DNA of 64,000 nucleotides from CBDIDH01 sp965277595. Its GTDB lineage: Bacteria; Planctomycetota; Planctomycetia; Isosphaerales; Isosphaeraceae. The stretch spans positions 1,488,001 through 1,552,000 of the forward strand of contig CBDIDH010000001.1 in the NCBI GenBank assembly GCA_965277595.1, in the 5' to 3' direction. The translations under genes and the position numbers were made by a program. Positions 36,001 to 45,089 of the stretch are shown here, piece after piece. Numbering within the stretch: position 1 is the stretch's first letter; each line of letters starts with the position of its first letter. The notes below the pieces were generated by a model. The model was not told the DNA's origin, did not search any database, and was given only the letters and a program-made list of their open reading frames with translations.

Positions 36001-38185
36001 CTGGCCGCGACGCTGGCAAGGGCGACACGATCCGAGGGTCGAGGCCGGCGCGCCTGGCCTGTCCAAGCCCGAGGGCACGGCGTCGCCACGTCCACGCGAT
36101 CCCAACCCGGTGACCGGCTTCGATCCAGAAGATGATCTGGACCTTAACACGCTCAAGGTTGGCGAAGCCGAGGCGGGGAGGACGTATCACGGTCCCCACC
36201 TGCTCATCAACGCGACCTTGAACCTTGTCGGCGGCGCGGAACTGGCCTGGCGCGATCGCAAAGGGGAATCATTCACGCTTTCACCGCTTTATTGCGGAGC
36301 GAAGAGTCTTGGATATTCGCCGACCGACTGGGCGGGCTCCGCGCTCACGCTCGGTCGCGCCGTGGCGATCTCTGGGGCCGCCGTTGATCCAAATATGAGC
36401 TTTTACCAGTCGGGTCCGCTCACCGCCTTGCTCACCATCTTCAACGCCCGACTTGGTTACTGGATCGAGAACCCAGGCAAGGCCGACTGGGCCGCGCGAA
36501 GCCCCCGGTTTGGCAGCCTTCTGTTTACCGAGTTCTTCGGCCGGACAAATCGGAAGGGAGATTACGTTCATATCTCCGACGGTGGCCATTTCGAGAACAT
36601 GGGCGTTTATGAGTTAATTCGACGCCGATGCCGCTATATCGTCGCGGTCGACGCGGGCGATGACCTGGACCCCTCCGACGATAACCTCGCGACCTTGATC
36701 CGCCTCTGTCGGATCGACTTCGGCGTTCGGATCAAGATCGACACCGAGCCGCTCGCCGTCTCGGGTCCCGATAACCTCTCGCGGACCCACGTCGTCATCG
36801 GCCGGATTCATTACGACGACGTCGATCAGGGTGAGCTTCCCGGCGTTCTCGTCTACCTTCGGGCCTCGTTGACCGGCGACGAACCCCCCGACATCCAGAA
36901 GTACGCGCGCAAGGAGCCGGCCTTTCCGCACCAGCCGACCGACCTGAAACAAGACTTCGACGAGGAACAGTTCGAGTCGTACCGATGCCTCGGCGACCAC
37001 ATCGCCCGCGAGGTCTTTCACGAGCCCGTCGCCGTCGTCGCGGACCTGATCCGGGGTCGGTCGGCCGCCGACCCGGTCCACGCGCCGGCGACGCACAAGG
37101 AGTACATTCCCCGACTCTTTTCCGCGACGCAACTGCGCTGGGCCGAGCCTCCGAAGCAGGTCGACGAGGCGAGCCAACCGATCTCGACCGGCTGGGATGC
37201 ACTCGTCCGCGACCTCATGACGATGCCCGCGCTCGACCGCCTCGGCCGCGAACTTTATCCCGAACTGCCGCCGACCGACGGAAGGACCCCCGACATCGAT
37301 CCGGCCTCGCGCGATCGCGCCGAGCTTTTCGCCATCTCGCGGATGCTCGACGCCGCGGAAGCCGCCTGGCTGTCCCTCGGCGCCCGACGTTTCTCCAGTT
37401 CGCCGATCCATCGCGGCCGACTCAATGCCTTTCGGCGTTGGTCGTCAACCCGCGCCTTTCGCCTGTCCTGGCCGACCCTCCGAGGCGAGCGCTCCGCCGA
37501 GTTCGTCCGCTTCTGCGAGTCGGAGTTGCACGCCTCCACCTCACTTCCCACGGCGATCCGGCTAATCGCCGCGGCTGCCCACGACAGCCCCGAGAGCCGA
37601 GGCATCGCCGAGCTTGCCAACGAGTTCGCCCGCGAGTGGCCCGGCGAGATCGGCGATCGAATCGACCTTGATTCCCAGAGCCGCGAGGTCTTTCACCAGA
37701 CCCGGGACCTCCGCGCCCTGATCGCCCGCGCCTCGACCCTGGGCTTGCCTCAATCCCCTGTCTGGCTCATCGAGGTGGCTCCGTCGGGTCTCGACGGCGC
37801 CGCGGAACCGTCGCGAAGGTTCGTCGCCGGGATCATTCTCGCCGCTCCGTTTCACGACCATCCCGATTATGGGACCTTGCTCACTCAAGGGGAACCTCCC
37901 GTCGAACTCCTTGCCTGGTTGCGTCCGCCTCATCGATCCTCGGGCCTGGCGACGCGAACGGCTCGGGCCGTGATTCAGACGATTCACGACGAGTTGCAAA
38001 GCGTTGATCCCGGTAAGAAACCCCGGCTCTGGGTCCGCTACCCGGCCGTTGCCGGCGATGACGACCTTGAACTCGGGCTCTGGATCAGCTTCTTCGCCCG
38101 CTACAACTTCCGTCTCAGCTATCCCCGAAACGGCGACGCCGGGCGCCCTGATACCTTGCTCAGGCAGGTCGGCGGTGCCGTCTGA
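33011..38185 (+). CDS. catalase-like haem domain fused to a membrane-inserted patatin phospholipase
   Basis: This 1724-residue protein starts with a catalase-related domain (about 30-330): RRGQHAKHHGCVRAEF with candidate distal His40, WVRFSNGG, HDFVLVDHPVFFIPNALDY and a closing NLSYSPWHALAEHRPLGGIN as in y4iL-like catalases. Patatin begins at about 420 with SGGGIRAATFAVG (oxyanion loop near 427-431) and nucleophile Ser459 in TVSGGGYAGSW. About ten hydrophobic helices (about 535-980) interrupt it. The catalytic Asp1190 is in DGGHFENMGVYEL. A long C-terminal region of unknown fold follows. Start TTG 33011 has GGAGGT four bases before it. A plausible role is release of lipid acyl chains and peroxide chemistry on them, as in catalase-related allene oxide synthases; this is inference. 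Confidence 0.82.
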   Translation: MTTTDLEIIPAGEDAAIRTVVEASRAMLPAEGGPVRRGQHAKHHGCVRAEFVIEPDLPEPYRVGLFREPKTFPAWVRFSNGGQSDDRERDAHGMAIKLMGLDPFNSAENGQKATTHDFVLVDHPVFFIPNALDYAHFSTSILKASGLKASFVRGASRFLPTRLAFLLTLVLTYFLPFRIGQLLGLSRFASKRIANPLGSRYWSTTPYRFGDRSAMKFLVVPERIEAGTLDDRSADGLSEAMAKQLRTEGVCFEFQVQLWKDETSTPIEDPTRAWSETIAPPRTLARLIIPPQEFRSPGQMAFCENLSYSPWHALAEHRPLGGINRVRKAVYQVLSETRHGRNHAPQREPRPGDLPDAPTRLAGRPTTFDEVLDAELDLIRARRNHVEGEETPAVREAGEPAGNLDSALMRARVDVLNEHVAGLAFSGGGIRAATFAVGVAQGLATLGLLKRFDYLSTVSGGGYAGSWLAAWMKRDGDPANVEKLLNPNRVAQSHAGREFLNKGNAVDEEAEPLRHLRAYSSYLMPRPGIASVDTWTVLLIWARNVVINLMILFPAAMLLVALARLVISFYGYFNPARVGDDAVDWFVASMILFLGLGLLFLAFERNGRALREFRTGQPERRRSVDSGDVDAVVTRRIVYPALAAAVCLTLSSRWVLARLGSWFDRPPSVVAAAFRSIFGGSPDAPPADLLSDPNGPWRFPLDYLRSHLGLLDVPVFLLHAAFFGVLLALGSFRVANRDRPQGVGPVFLRWASRRRRAARAAAIAGATGGVLLVLLEGLTRWLSEVDRVDLMATFVPPLGVLILVAGLIVEVAILGLEASEGEREWWARLSAMLTLAALTWAGVLATVVYVPGLFLLAGPALRTAIASGWLGSAVFGVITGRYVLPKTGGSRSLTLAASIASQVFLVGLLGVVALLASALTNVPSLFAPHGDIVGPFAYYLEGVKHASIAAIVGLLVGSGILFTMARRLIDVNLFSLHAMYANRLTRAYLGASRAREDWPRRWQGRHDPRVEAGAPGLSKPEGTASPRPRDPNPVTGFDPEDDLDLNTLKVGEAEAGRTYHGPHLLINATLNLVGGAELAWRDRKGESFTLSPLYCGAKSLGYSPTDWAGSALTLGRAVAISGAAVDPNMSFYQSGPLTALLTIFNARLGYWIENPGKADWAARSPRFGSLLFTEFFGRTNRKGDYVHISDGGHFENMGVYELIRRRCRYIVAVDAGDDLDPSDDNLATLIRLCRIDFGVRIKIDTEPLAVSGPDNLSRTHVVIGRIHYDDVDQGELPGVLVYLRASLTGDEPPDIQKYARKEPAFPHQPTDLKQDFDEEQFESYRCLGDHIAREVFHEPVAVVADLIRGRSAADPVHAPATHKEYIPRLFSATQLRWAEPPKQVDEASQPISTGWDALVRDLMTMPALDRLGRELYPELPPTDGRTPDIDPASRDRAELFAISRMLDAAEAAWLSLGARRFSSSPIHRGRLNAFRRWSSTRAFRLSWPTLRGERSAEFVRFCESELHASTSLPTAIRLIAAAAHDSPESRGIAELANEFAREWPGEIGDRIDLDSQSREVFHQTRDLRALIARASTLGLPQSPVWLIEVAPSGLDGAAEPSRRFVAGIILAAPFHDHPDYGTLLTQGEPPVELLAWLRPPHRSSGLATRTARAVIQTIHDELQSVDPGKKPRLWVRYPAVAGDDDLELGLWISFFARYNFRLSYPRNGDAGRPDTLLRQVGGAV

Positions 38186-38234
38186 CGACGCAAGGCGCGA
38201 CCACCGATCGGATCGTCTCGGAGATTCGAAACCG

Positions 38235-40349
38235 ATGACCTGGAAAACGTTGGCGCGCACCGCGATCAGGTTCACGATTGCCGGTTTGTTGATCCTCATC
38301 GTCGGTGACCTCGTCCTCTTCCGTCTTTATGAACTGGGCGGGGTGACCACGATGGAAGTTCACCCGGTCCAGCTCGTCGCGCCTCGGCAAGGTTGGTCCG
38401 AAAAGGTCACGCGCGCCTATCGCCATCAGAGCCAGGGGACGAAGATTTTCCCTGTGTCGTGGTTTTATGCTCTGGAACAGCCGATTCTCAGCCCATTTCC
38501 GGCCCCGCTTTTCAGCCGACGCGATTATCTGGAACGCTTCGGTTTTCTTTACGAGACGGACCAGGCCGAGTCGGCCGAGGAATTGCCGATCGGTTTCGCG
38601 ATCGAGAAAAACTTTGTCGCGGCCTACGCCAACCCGCCGATCGAGACGCCGACCGACGTCGTGGGCCTGACCTGCGCCGCCTGCCATACGGGTCGGCTGG
38701 ACGTGATCGATTCCGAAGGCCGACTCAAGGGGTTCCTCGTCGAGGGGGGCTCGGCGATGATCAACATCGGTGCCTTTCAGGACGCCACGGGCCTTGCTCT
38801 CGGCTACACCAATGTTTTCCCGACCCGGTTCAACCGGTTCGCTCGCCGCGTGCTCGGCTCCGACCTGCCCGACGACAATCCCGACAAACGTCAACTTCGT
38901 CGCGACCTCAAGACATTCATCGAGACCGGTCTCGCGACGAAGAATTATATGAAAGATCACAAGCTCAACCCGATCGAGTCGGGCTATGCGCGGACCGATG
39001 CCCTCGGCCTGATCGGCAACCGGGTTTTCGGAGTGGTCGGGCCGGAAAATCAGGTGGTTACCGATGCTCCTGTCAATTTCCCGCACGTCTGGGACACGGC
39101 CTGGTTTGACTGGGTCCAGTACAACGGCTCGATTCGGATGCCGATGGCCCGCAACATCGGTGAGGCCCTTGGCGTCGGCGCCGTGGTCAACCTGGACCCG
39201 ACCAAAGGCAAGCTCTACGAATCGACGGTGAACGTCGAGGGATTGCACCTGATGGAGTCCTGGCTCGGCGGCTCGAAACCGTTTGAGGGGCTTCAGCCTC
39301 CCCGTTGGGATTCCAACCTCTTCGGCGCGATTCGTCCCGCCCTCGCGGCCGAAGGCAAGGCTTTATATAAGGCCCACTGCCAGCGCTGCCATCTTCCGCC
39401 GCGCGACGAGCTGAAAGCCGATCTCGCCCGCGATCAGCCGCGCTACTTCGAGGTCGACACCTGGGCCGACAAGCGTTTTCTCAAGCTCCAGGTCCACGAC
39501 CTCGACGAGATCGGCACCGATCCGAACCAGGTCCTGAACTTTTACCGGCGCGTCGCCGCGATGCCTCGGCCGCTTCCAGGCGCCGCTGCCTCTCCGACCG
39601 AATCCAACGCGCGGATCACGATTCCCGCCAGGGTCGGTCTTTTTTTGATCACTTCGTTCATCCGACGCGACAAATATCAGTCTCCAGCCCTTGGCCTGCT
39701 CAGTCCCGGCGATCCGGCCACGGTCAAGGATCTTGTTCGCCTGCAAGAATACGACCGCTGGCGAGGTCTTGACCCCCTGCTCATCATCGGCGACCAGAAC
39801 GCCCTGGTTTCCAGGTTCGAGATCGATTCCGTGATCCTCGCCCCTCTGGGCTACAAGTCTCGACCTCTTGATGGAATCTGGGCCACGCCTCCTTACCTCC
39901 ATAATGGCTCGGTCCCCAATCTCCATCAGATTTTGCTCCCCGTGGCTCAACGCGATTCGACCTTTTACCTTGGCTCCAAACGGTTTGATCCGGTCCATGT
40001 CGGCTACCAGTCTCATCAGGTCCAGGGCGCGTTTTTGCTCGATACGTCGCTTTCCGGCAATCACAACTCCGGTCACGAATATCGTCACATGACGATTGAC
40101 GAGCTTGAGGCGGCTCAAGGGATCAAACCCGACCTGACCGAACCCCTCAAGATTCGCTGGTCTCGCGTCCTCGCCGTCACGCCTGACGACTATTCGCGCC
40201 TCTCCGCGAGCGAGGTCTGGTCGCTGGTCCGACGCGCCTCTCTCGACGCTCGCGGCCTCCCGCATTATGTCCCGACTCGGGGCGTTCTGGGCGTGGAGTT
40301 CACCGACCTTGAGCGCTGGCGCCTTCTCGAATACCTGAAAAACCTTTGA
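38235..40349 (+). CDS. RoxA/MauG-like di-haem cytochrome c
   Basis: This is a 704-residue protein with an N-terminal membrane anchor (FTIAGLLILIVGDLVLF) and an exported body. Haem c sites are CAACH at 147-151 and CQRCH at 382-386. The C-terminal region has GIWATPPYLHNGSVPNLHQIL, the signature shared by di-haem cytochrome c peroxidases and RoxA-like rubber oxygenases. It starts 49 bases after the catalase-patatin gene and is probably in the same operon. That supports a shared role in oxidative cleavage or peroxide handling of hydrophobic substrates at the envelope. Peroxidase and dioxygenase activity cannot be told apart from sequence alone. Confidence 0.82.
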   Translation: MTWKTLARTAIRFTIAGLLILIVGDLVLFRLYELGGVTTMEVHPVQLVAPRQGWSEKVTRAYRHQSQGTKIFPVSWFYALEQPILSPFPAPLFSRRDYLERFGFLYETDQAESAEELPIGFAIEKNFVAAYANPPIETPTDVVGLTCAACHTGRLDVIDSEGRLKGFLVEGGSAMINIGAFQDATGLALGYTNVFPTRFNRFARRVLGSDLPDDNPDKRQLRRDLKTFIETGLATKNYMKDHKLNPIESGYARTDALGLIGNRVFGVVGPENQVVTDAPVNFPHVWDTAWFDWVQYNGSIRMPMARNIGEALGVGAVVNLDPTKGKLYESTVNVEGLHLMESWLGGSKPFEGLQPPRWDSNLFGAIRPALAAEGKALYKAHCQRCHLPPRDELKADLARDQPRYFEVDTWADKRFLKLQVHDLDEIGTDPNQVLNFYRRVAAMPRPLPGAAASPTESNARITIPARVGLFLITSFIRRDKYQSPALGLLSPGDPATVKDLVRLQEYDRWRGLDPLLIIGDQNALVSRFEIDSVILAPLGYKSRPLDGIWATPPYLHNGSVPNLHQILLPVAQRDSTFYLGSKRFDPVHVGYQSHQVQGAFLLDTSLSGNHNSGHEYRHMTIDELEAAQGIKPDLTEPLKIRWSRVLAVTPDDYSRLSASEVWSLVRRASLDARGLPHYVPTRGVLGVEFTDLERWRLLEYLKNL

Positions 40350-40390
40350 GAATGTATTGCTCCAATGTTTCGATTTGCCGTCGCCACGCG

Positions 40391-40683
40391 TCATGGGCGT
40401 TCGATCGATGCGTCATCCCCCATCTGATCGTCCCGCGTGGATGATTTCATTCGTCGCACCGGAGATGGGGCCGATCGCCACGGGCCTGGGTGAAATCTGT
40501 CAGTTCGAGGTTCCTCACCTGGAAGAGGACCAGCGTCTCGCCGTCTCGACGGTCCGCCTTTAGCTGGCGTCACCGCCGTCCACCATCGGGTCGGACGCCG
40601 CCGAAAAGAAGAAAGAGACCACGGTCACCGCCGAGTCGTTCGACCGGCGGGACGTCGAAAGCGGGGCGGGTTCCTCAGTGAGG
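40391..40683 (+). pseudogene. possible decayed gene fragment before the kinase
   Basis: A coding-like stretch reads through one TAG at 40561: MISFVAPEMGPIATGLGEI, FEVPHLEEDQRLAVSTVRL, stop, then LASPPSTIGSDAAEKKKETT and so on in the same frame. The composition resembles a real protein on both sides of the stop, and there is no start with a ribosome binding site. It may be the remains of a gene whose beginning is lost. The rest of the 439-base gap between 40349 and 40789 shows nothing else. Confidence 0.3.
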
Positions 40684-40788
40684 TTTTCCTACCCTCCCGC
40701 TCGAAAAAATCCCTTGCCTATCGCCTCAACTGTCAGGCAGGTATCATCATGCTCTTGCGGATGGAGTCCAAGGCACGGGAGATCGATC

Positions 40789-43761
40789 ATGGCAACCTCT
40801 CTCGACCAATTCATCAAACATCTGTCGGATTGCGGCATCCTCTCGGCGGACGACCTCCAAGCCTTCCGGGACGACCTTCCGCGTGACCGCTCGCCCCGAG
40901 AGGCGCAGGGGCTCGCCGACGAGTTGATCCGACGTAAAAAGCTGACCCCTTTCCAGGCTGAAGCCATCCTCAGGGGCGAGACCTCGGGGCTGGTCCTGGG
41001 CTCCTACGTCATCCTCGGCGAACTTGGCGAGGGGGGCATGGGCTGCGTCTACAAGGCCATGCACCGCCGCATGGATAGGGTCGTCGCCCTGAAGGTCTTG
41101 CCCGCCACCCTGACGTCGGAAGCGTCCGCCGTCCTTCGTTTCGAGCGGGAGATCAAGGCGATTTCCCGGGTGTTGCACCCGAACATCGTCACGGCCTTCG
41201 ACGCCAACGAGGCCAAGGGCGTTCATTTTCTGGTCATGGAGTACATCGAGGGGACCGACCTTTACGCCCTGGTCTGGAAGGAGGGTCCGCTCCCGGTGGC
41301 CCATGCGATCGGGGCCATCCGACAGGCGGCGAGGGGGCTCGGCTACGCCCACCGCAAGGGGATCGTCCACCGGGACGTCAAGCCGGCCAACCTGATCCAG
41401 GACGCCGAGGGCACGGTCAAGGTGCTCGACCTGGGTCTGGCCCGGCTCAGGCCCTCGATGGGGAGCTACCAGGAGCCGACGACCCAGGCCAAACTGACGG
41501 GTGTCAACTCGATGATGGGAACCGTTGATTTCATGGCACCCGAGCAGGCCCTCGACGCCCGGCACGCTGACCACCGGGCCGACATCTACAGCCTGGGCTG
41601 CACGCTGTATTACCTGCTCACGGCGAGGGCGGCCTACTGCGGCGACACGGTGACGAAGAAAATTTTGGCCCACCGTGAACACCCGATCCCGTCCCTGTGT
41701 CGGGTGCGGGACGATGTTTCCGTCGACCTGGACACCCTTGCGGGCTGGATGATGGCGAAGCGGCCGGAAGACCGGCCGCAGTCGATGGAGGAAGTCCTCA
41801 CCGCATTGGAGCCGATGGCGACCGCGCCCGATCTCGGGAAGGCGGCGGCCGTGGTTGAGATGCCGCCGGCCCGCCTTCTGGAATACGGCGACACCCTGAT
41901 CCTCGAAGAGGGTCCGCCAGGCCGCTCCGAGGTATCGACACTTGAAGACATTCGGACCGATTCATCGCTTACGCCTCTCACGGTCCCCTCCGCGAAGCCA
42001 CGGGGAAGCGGACCGCCCGGGATACCGGCCAGGAACACGGGACTTGCCCTCGGCGGTCTGGCGGCGGTGATCATTCTCTTCGCCGCGGTCATCTTCAAGG
42101 TCAAGACGCCCGACGGGACGTTGGAGGTCGAGGTCAGCGAGCCCGGTGCCCAGGTGCAGGTCCTGGACGAACAAGACGGGGTGCAGGTCACCTCGCGCAA
42201 CACCGAGGGGCCGATCCGCATCGCCGTCGATCCGGGCAGGCATCGTCTGAAAGTCGAGAAGGAGGGTTTCCGGTTCTTCACCAAGGATTTCACGATCGAG
42301 GCTGGGGGCAGGGCGACGATCACGGCGAAGTTGGTCCCCCTGGAGGGGAAGACCACGGTCGTCCGGCCGCGACCCCCTTCGGATCGGCCCGAAGACCCGG
42401 CCTTCGACCGTTGGCTCAAGGGGGTCGCTGAGATGCCCGCGGAAGTCCAGGTGGAGGCCGTCTCAGCCAGGCTGAAGGATCTCAACCCCGGTTTCGACGG
42501 CAAGGTCATGCATCATGAGGAAGGGGGCGTGGTGACGTTCCTCCAGTTCGTGACGAATGCGGTGTTGGACATCTCGCCGGTTCGGGCGTTGACCGGGCTT
42601 CGAGAGCTCGACTGTTCAGCCACTCCGGGCAAGGGGCGGCTCAGCGACCTTTCGCCGCTGAAGGGTTTGCGGCTGACGGCATTGCATTGCAACTATACGG
42701 CTGTCGCCGACCTTTCGCCCCTGGCGGACATGAAGCTGACAACTTTTGCGTGCATGGTAACGAAGGTGAACGACCTGTCGCCTCTAGCCGGCATGCCGCT
42801 GGAAGCTCTCGGTTGCTCGGGCTCGAAGGTCACCGACCTCTCGCCGCTGAAGGGCATGAACTTAAAGCTGTTGAATTGTGACCACACGACAATAGCCGAC
42901 CTTTCGCCTTTGACGGGTATGCCGCTGATGACACTAAACTGCGGGGGCACGAAAGTCGCTGATTTGTCAGCGCTGACGGGGATGACGCTCTCGAAGTTGG
43001 AAATCTTCGAAACGGAGGTGGCCAAACTGGCGCCGCTGACAGGCATGAAACTGACGACGCTCTACATCCAGGATACGCCGGTGGCCGACCTCTCACCGCT
43101 GATCGGAATGCCTCTGAAGGACCTGAATTGCTCGGGCACGAAGGTAACCGACCTCTCGCCGCTGGAGGGCATGAAACTGACACAAATGCTGTGCGTCGGC
43201 ACCAAGGTGGACGACCTGTCGCCGTTGGCCGGCATGCCGCTGGAAGTTCTGCTTTGTTCGGGTTCGAAGATATCCGTCCTCTCACCGCTCAAAGGCATGA
43301 AGTTAACGCTGTTGGGTTGCGACATGACGAAGGTAACCGACCTCTCGCCTTTGACGGGTATGCCGCTGATGACACTAAACTGCGAGGGCACGAAAGTATT
43401 CGATTTGTCGCCGCTGGCGAAGACGACGGTCTCGGAACTGGCACTCTCCGGCACGGATGTGGTCGACCTCTCGCCGCTGAAAGGCATGAAACTGACGAAG
43501 CTCCACTTCCGGGATACGTCGGTGGCGGACCTCTCACCGCTGATCGGAATGCCTCTGAAGGACCTGGACTGTTGGGGCACAAAGGTAACCGACCTCTCGC
43601 CGGTGAAGGAGATGCCCCTCAAATCCCTTCTTTGCAACTTCAAGGCCGAGCGGGATTCCCTGCTCCTGCGGTCTCTCAAAACGCTCGAAACGATCAACCT
43701 CAAACCCGCCGCCGAGTTCTGGAAAGAAGTTGACGAGGGGCCGCGACGGGAAAAGCCGTGA
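40789..43761 (+). CDS. membrane Ser/Thr protein kinase with leucine-rich-repeat sensor
   Basis: This is a 990-residue Hanks-type kinase. The planctomycete N-terminal extension (about 1-70) is followed by the kinase domain (about 73-345): GELGEGGMGCVYKA loop, Lys102 in ALKVL, HRDVKPAN at 194-201, DLG at 214-216 in place of DFG, and MAPEQ. A membrane helix lies at about 417-437, then a PEGA-like domain (PGAQVQVLDEQDG, PGRHRLKVEKEGF). More than fifteen tandem repeats of about 23 residues follow, each with an LSPLxGMxLxxL core. The repeats lie outside the membrane and probably sense a ligand. The repeat DNA is near-identical in places, for example around 42902-42950 and 43346-43395, suggesting recent duplication. 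Start ATG 40789 has GGGAG upstream. Confidence 0.9.
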   Translation: MATSLDQFIKHLSDCGILSADDLQAFRDDLPRDRSPREAQGLADELIRRKKLTPFQAEAILRGETSGLVLGSYVILGELGEGGMGCVYKAMHRRMDRVVALKVLPATLTSEASAVLRFEREIKAISRVLHPNIVTAFDANEAKGVHFLVMEYIEGTDLYALVWKEGPLPVAHAIGAIRQAARGLGYAHRKGIVHRDVKPANLIQDAEGTVKVLDLGLARLRPSMGSYQEPTTQAKLTGVNSMMGTVDFMAPEQALDARHADHRADIYSLGCTLYYLLTARAAYCGDTVTKKILAHREHPIPSLCRVRDDVSVDLDTLAGWMMAKRPEDRPQSMEEVLTALEPMATAPDLGKAAAVVEMPPARLLEYGDTLILEEGPPGRSEVSTLEDIRTDSSLTPLTVPSAKPRGSGPPGIPARNTGLALGGLAAVIILFAAVIFKVKTPDGTLEVEVSEPGAQVQVLDEQDGVQVTSRNTEGPIRIAVDPGRHRLKVEKEGFRFFTKDFTIEAGGRATITAKLVPLEGKTTVVRPRPPSDRPEDPAFDRWLKGVAEMPAEVQVEAVSARLKDLNPGFDGKVMHHEEGGVVTFLQFVTNAVLDISPVRALTGLRELDCSATPGKGRLSDLSPLKGLRLTALHCNYTAVADLSPLADMKLTTFACMVTKVNDLSPLAGMPLEALGCSGSKVTDLSPLKGMNLKLLNCDHTTIADLSPLTGMPLMTLNCGGTKVADLSALTGMTLSKLEIFETEVAKLAPLTGMKLTTLYIQDTPVADLSPLIGMPLKDLNCSGTKVTDLSPLEGMKLTQMLCVGTKVDDLSPLAGMPLEVLLCSGSKISVLSPLKGMKLTLLGCDMTKVTDLSPLTGMPLMTLNCEGTKVFDLSPLAKTTVSELALSGTDVVDLSPLKGMKLTKLHFRDTSVADLSPLIGMPLKDLDCWGTKVTDLSPVKEMPLKSLLCNFKAERDSLLLRSLKTLETINLKPAAEFWKEVDEGPRREKP

Positions 43762-43933
43762 GACCGCCGGACCCCCCGGCCCATACCTTGAGCCGGCCTG
43801 ACACGTCGGCCGAGTCGAGCTTTCCAACGACCCCAGGGGAGCAACCGACGACCCACGGCGGTATTATAGTGGACCCCGGAAATTGGACCACCCGGCAAGT
43901 TATACTTGACGAGGTTCAATCCGAGGGCAACGC

Positions 43934-44218
43934 ATGGCTCGAATCCGCAAGAAGCACTCACCGGCGTTCAAGGCCCAGGTCGCCTTGGAGGCCGCCAAGC
44001 AGACCAAGACCATCGCCGAACTGGCCAAGCAGTTCCAGGTCCACCCGGTCCAGATCAGCCAGTGGAAGAAGCAACTCCTCGACGGCATGGAGACCCTCTT
44101 CCAGAACGGATCAATGGCTCGACAGCCCGATCCCGAGAAGATCCAGACCGAACTTTACGAGCAACTCGTGCGGCTCCAGATGGAGTTGGCCTGGGCGAAA
44201 AAAAAATCTGCCTCGTGA
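43934..44218 (+). CDS. IS3-family transposase OrfA
   Basis: This 94-residue HTH protein is typical of IS3 OrfA: RIRKKHSPAFKAQVALEAAKQ, TIAELAKQFQVHPVQISQWK and a C-terminal coiled region. It is intact and ends just after a run of nine A residues (44198-44206), the usual slippage site for making an OrfAB fusion. OrfB here lies in the +1 frame rather than the canonical -1 frame, so slippage would have to drop one base. Confidence 0.85.
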   Translation: MARIRKKHSPAFKAQVALEAAKQTKTIAELAKQFQVHPVQISQWKKQLLDGMETLFQNGSMARQPDPEKIQTELYEQLVRLQMELAWAKKKSAS

Positions 44219-45059
44219 GGTCGAGGCCAAGCGAGCCTTGATCGAACCGAATAATGTTCAGTTAAGCATTCGTCGTCAATGCGAGTTGCTGGGTCTGAAC
44301 CGGGCGAGCGACTATCACGAGCCGGCGACGGAGACGATCGAGAACCTGCGGCTGATGAGGCGGATCGACGAGCAATATCTCAAGACGCCCTTCTTCGGCA
44401 GCCGCCGGATGGCGATCGTTCTGGCCCATGAGGGGGAGGAGGTCAACCGCAAGCGAGTCAAACGATTGATGGACTTGATGGGCTTGGAAGCGATCCATCC
44501 GGGGCCTCGGACGACGGTGCGAAACCCGGATCACAAGGTCTATCCCTACCTGTTGAGAGGAGTCAAGATCGAGCGTCGGGATTAGGTCTGGTCCTCGAAT
44601 ATCACCTACATTCCGATGCATCAGGGGTTCATGTACTTGACGGCGGTGATCGACTGGTACAGCCGGTACGTCCTGTCCTGGAGCCTCTCGAACAGCCTCG
44701 ATGGTCGATTCTGCCAGGAGACGTTGGAAGAGGCCTTGAGGGGAGGGACGCCGGAAATCTTCAACACCGCTCAGGAGGTGCAATATACGGCGAGGTCATT
44801 CACCGGCCGGTTGGAATTGGCCGGTGTGTCGGTGAGCATGGACGGTCGAGGGCGGGCGTTGGACAACGTGTTCGTGGAGCGGCTGTGGCGTTCATTGAAG
44901 TATGAGGATGTTTACATGAAAGACTATCGGAGCGTGGCGGAGTTGGTGTCGGGGCTGACGAGTTGGTTCCGGTTCTACAACCACGAGAGGCCGCATCGGA
45001 GCCTCAAGTACCGGACGCCAGCCGAAATCTATCAGGGGGCCGGGAGAGGCTCAAACTGA
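44208..45059 (+). pseudogene. IS3-family transposase OrfB, inactive
   Basis: This is the OrfB integrase-like part: EAKRALIEPNN, SIRRQCELLGLNRASDYHEP, FGSRRMAIVLAHEG, then a TAG stop at 44583-44585 in ERRD*VWSSNITYIPM. The frame continues to 45059 with YLTAVIDWYSRYVLSW and VERLWRSLKYEDVY. Besides the stop, two catalytic Asp residues are replaced: the DITYI Asp is Asn (SNITYI) and the Asp of the NTDQG motif is Ala (NTAQE). The Glu (FVERLW) remains. The element cannot transpose by itself. Confidence 0.85.
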
Positions 45060-45089
45060 GCCGAGGAGGGTCGCGACCATAACTTAAAA

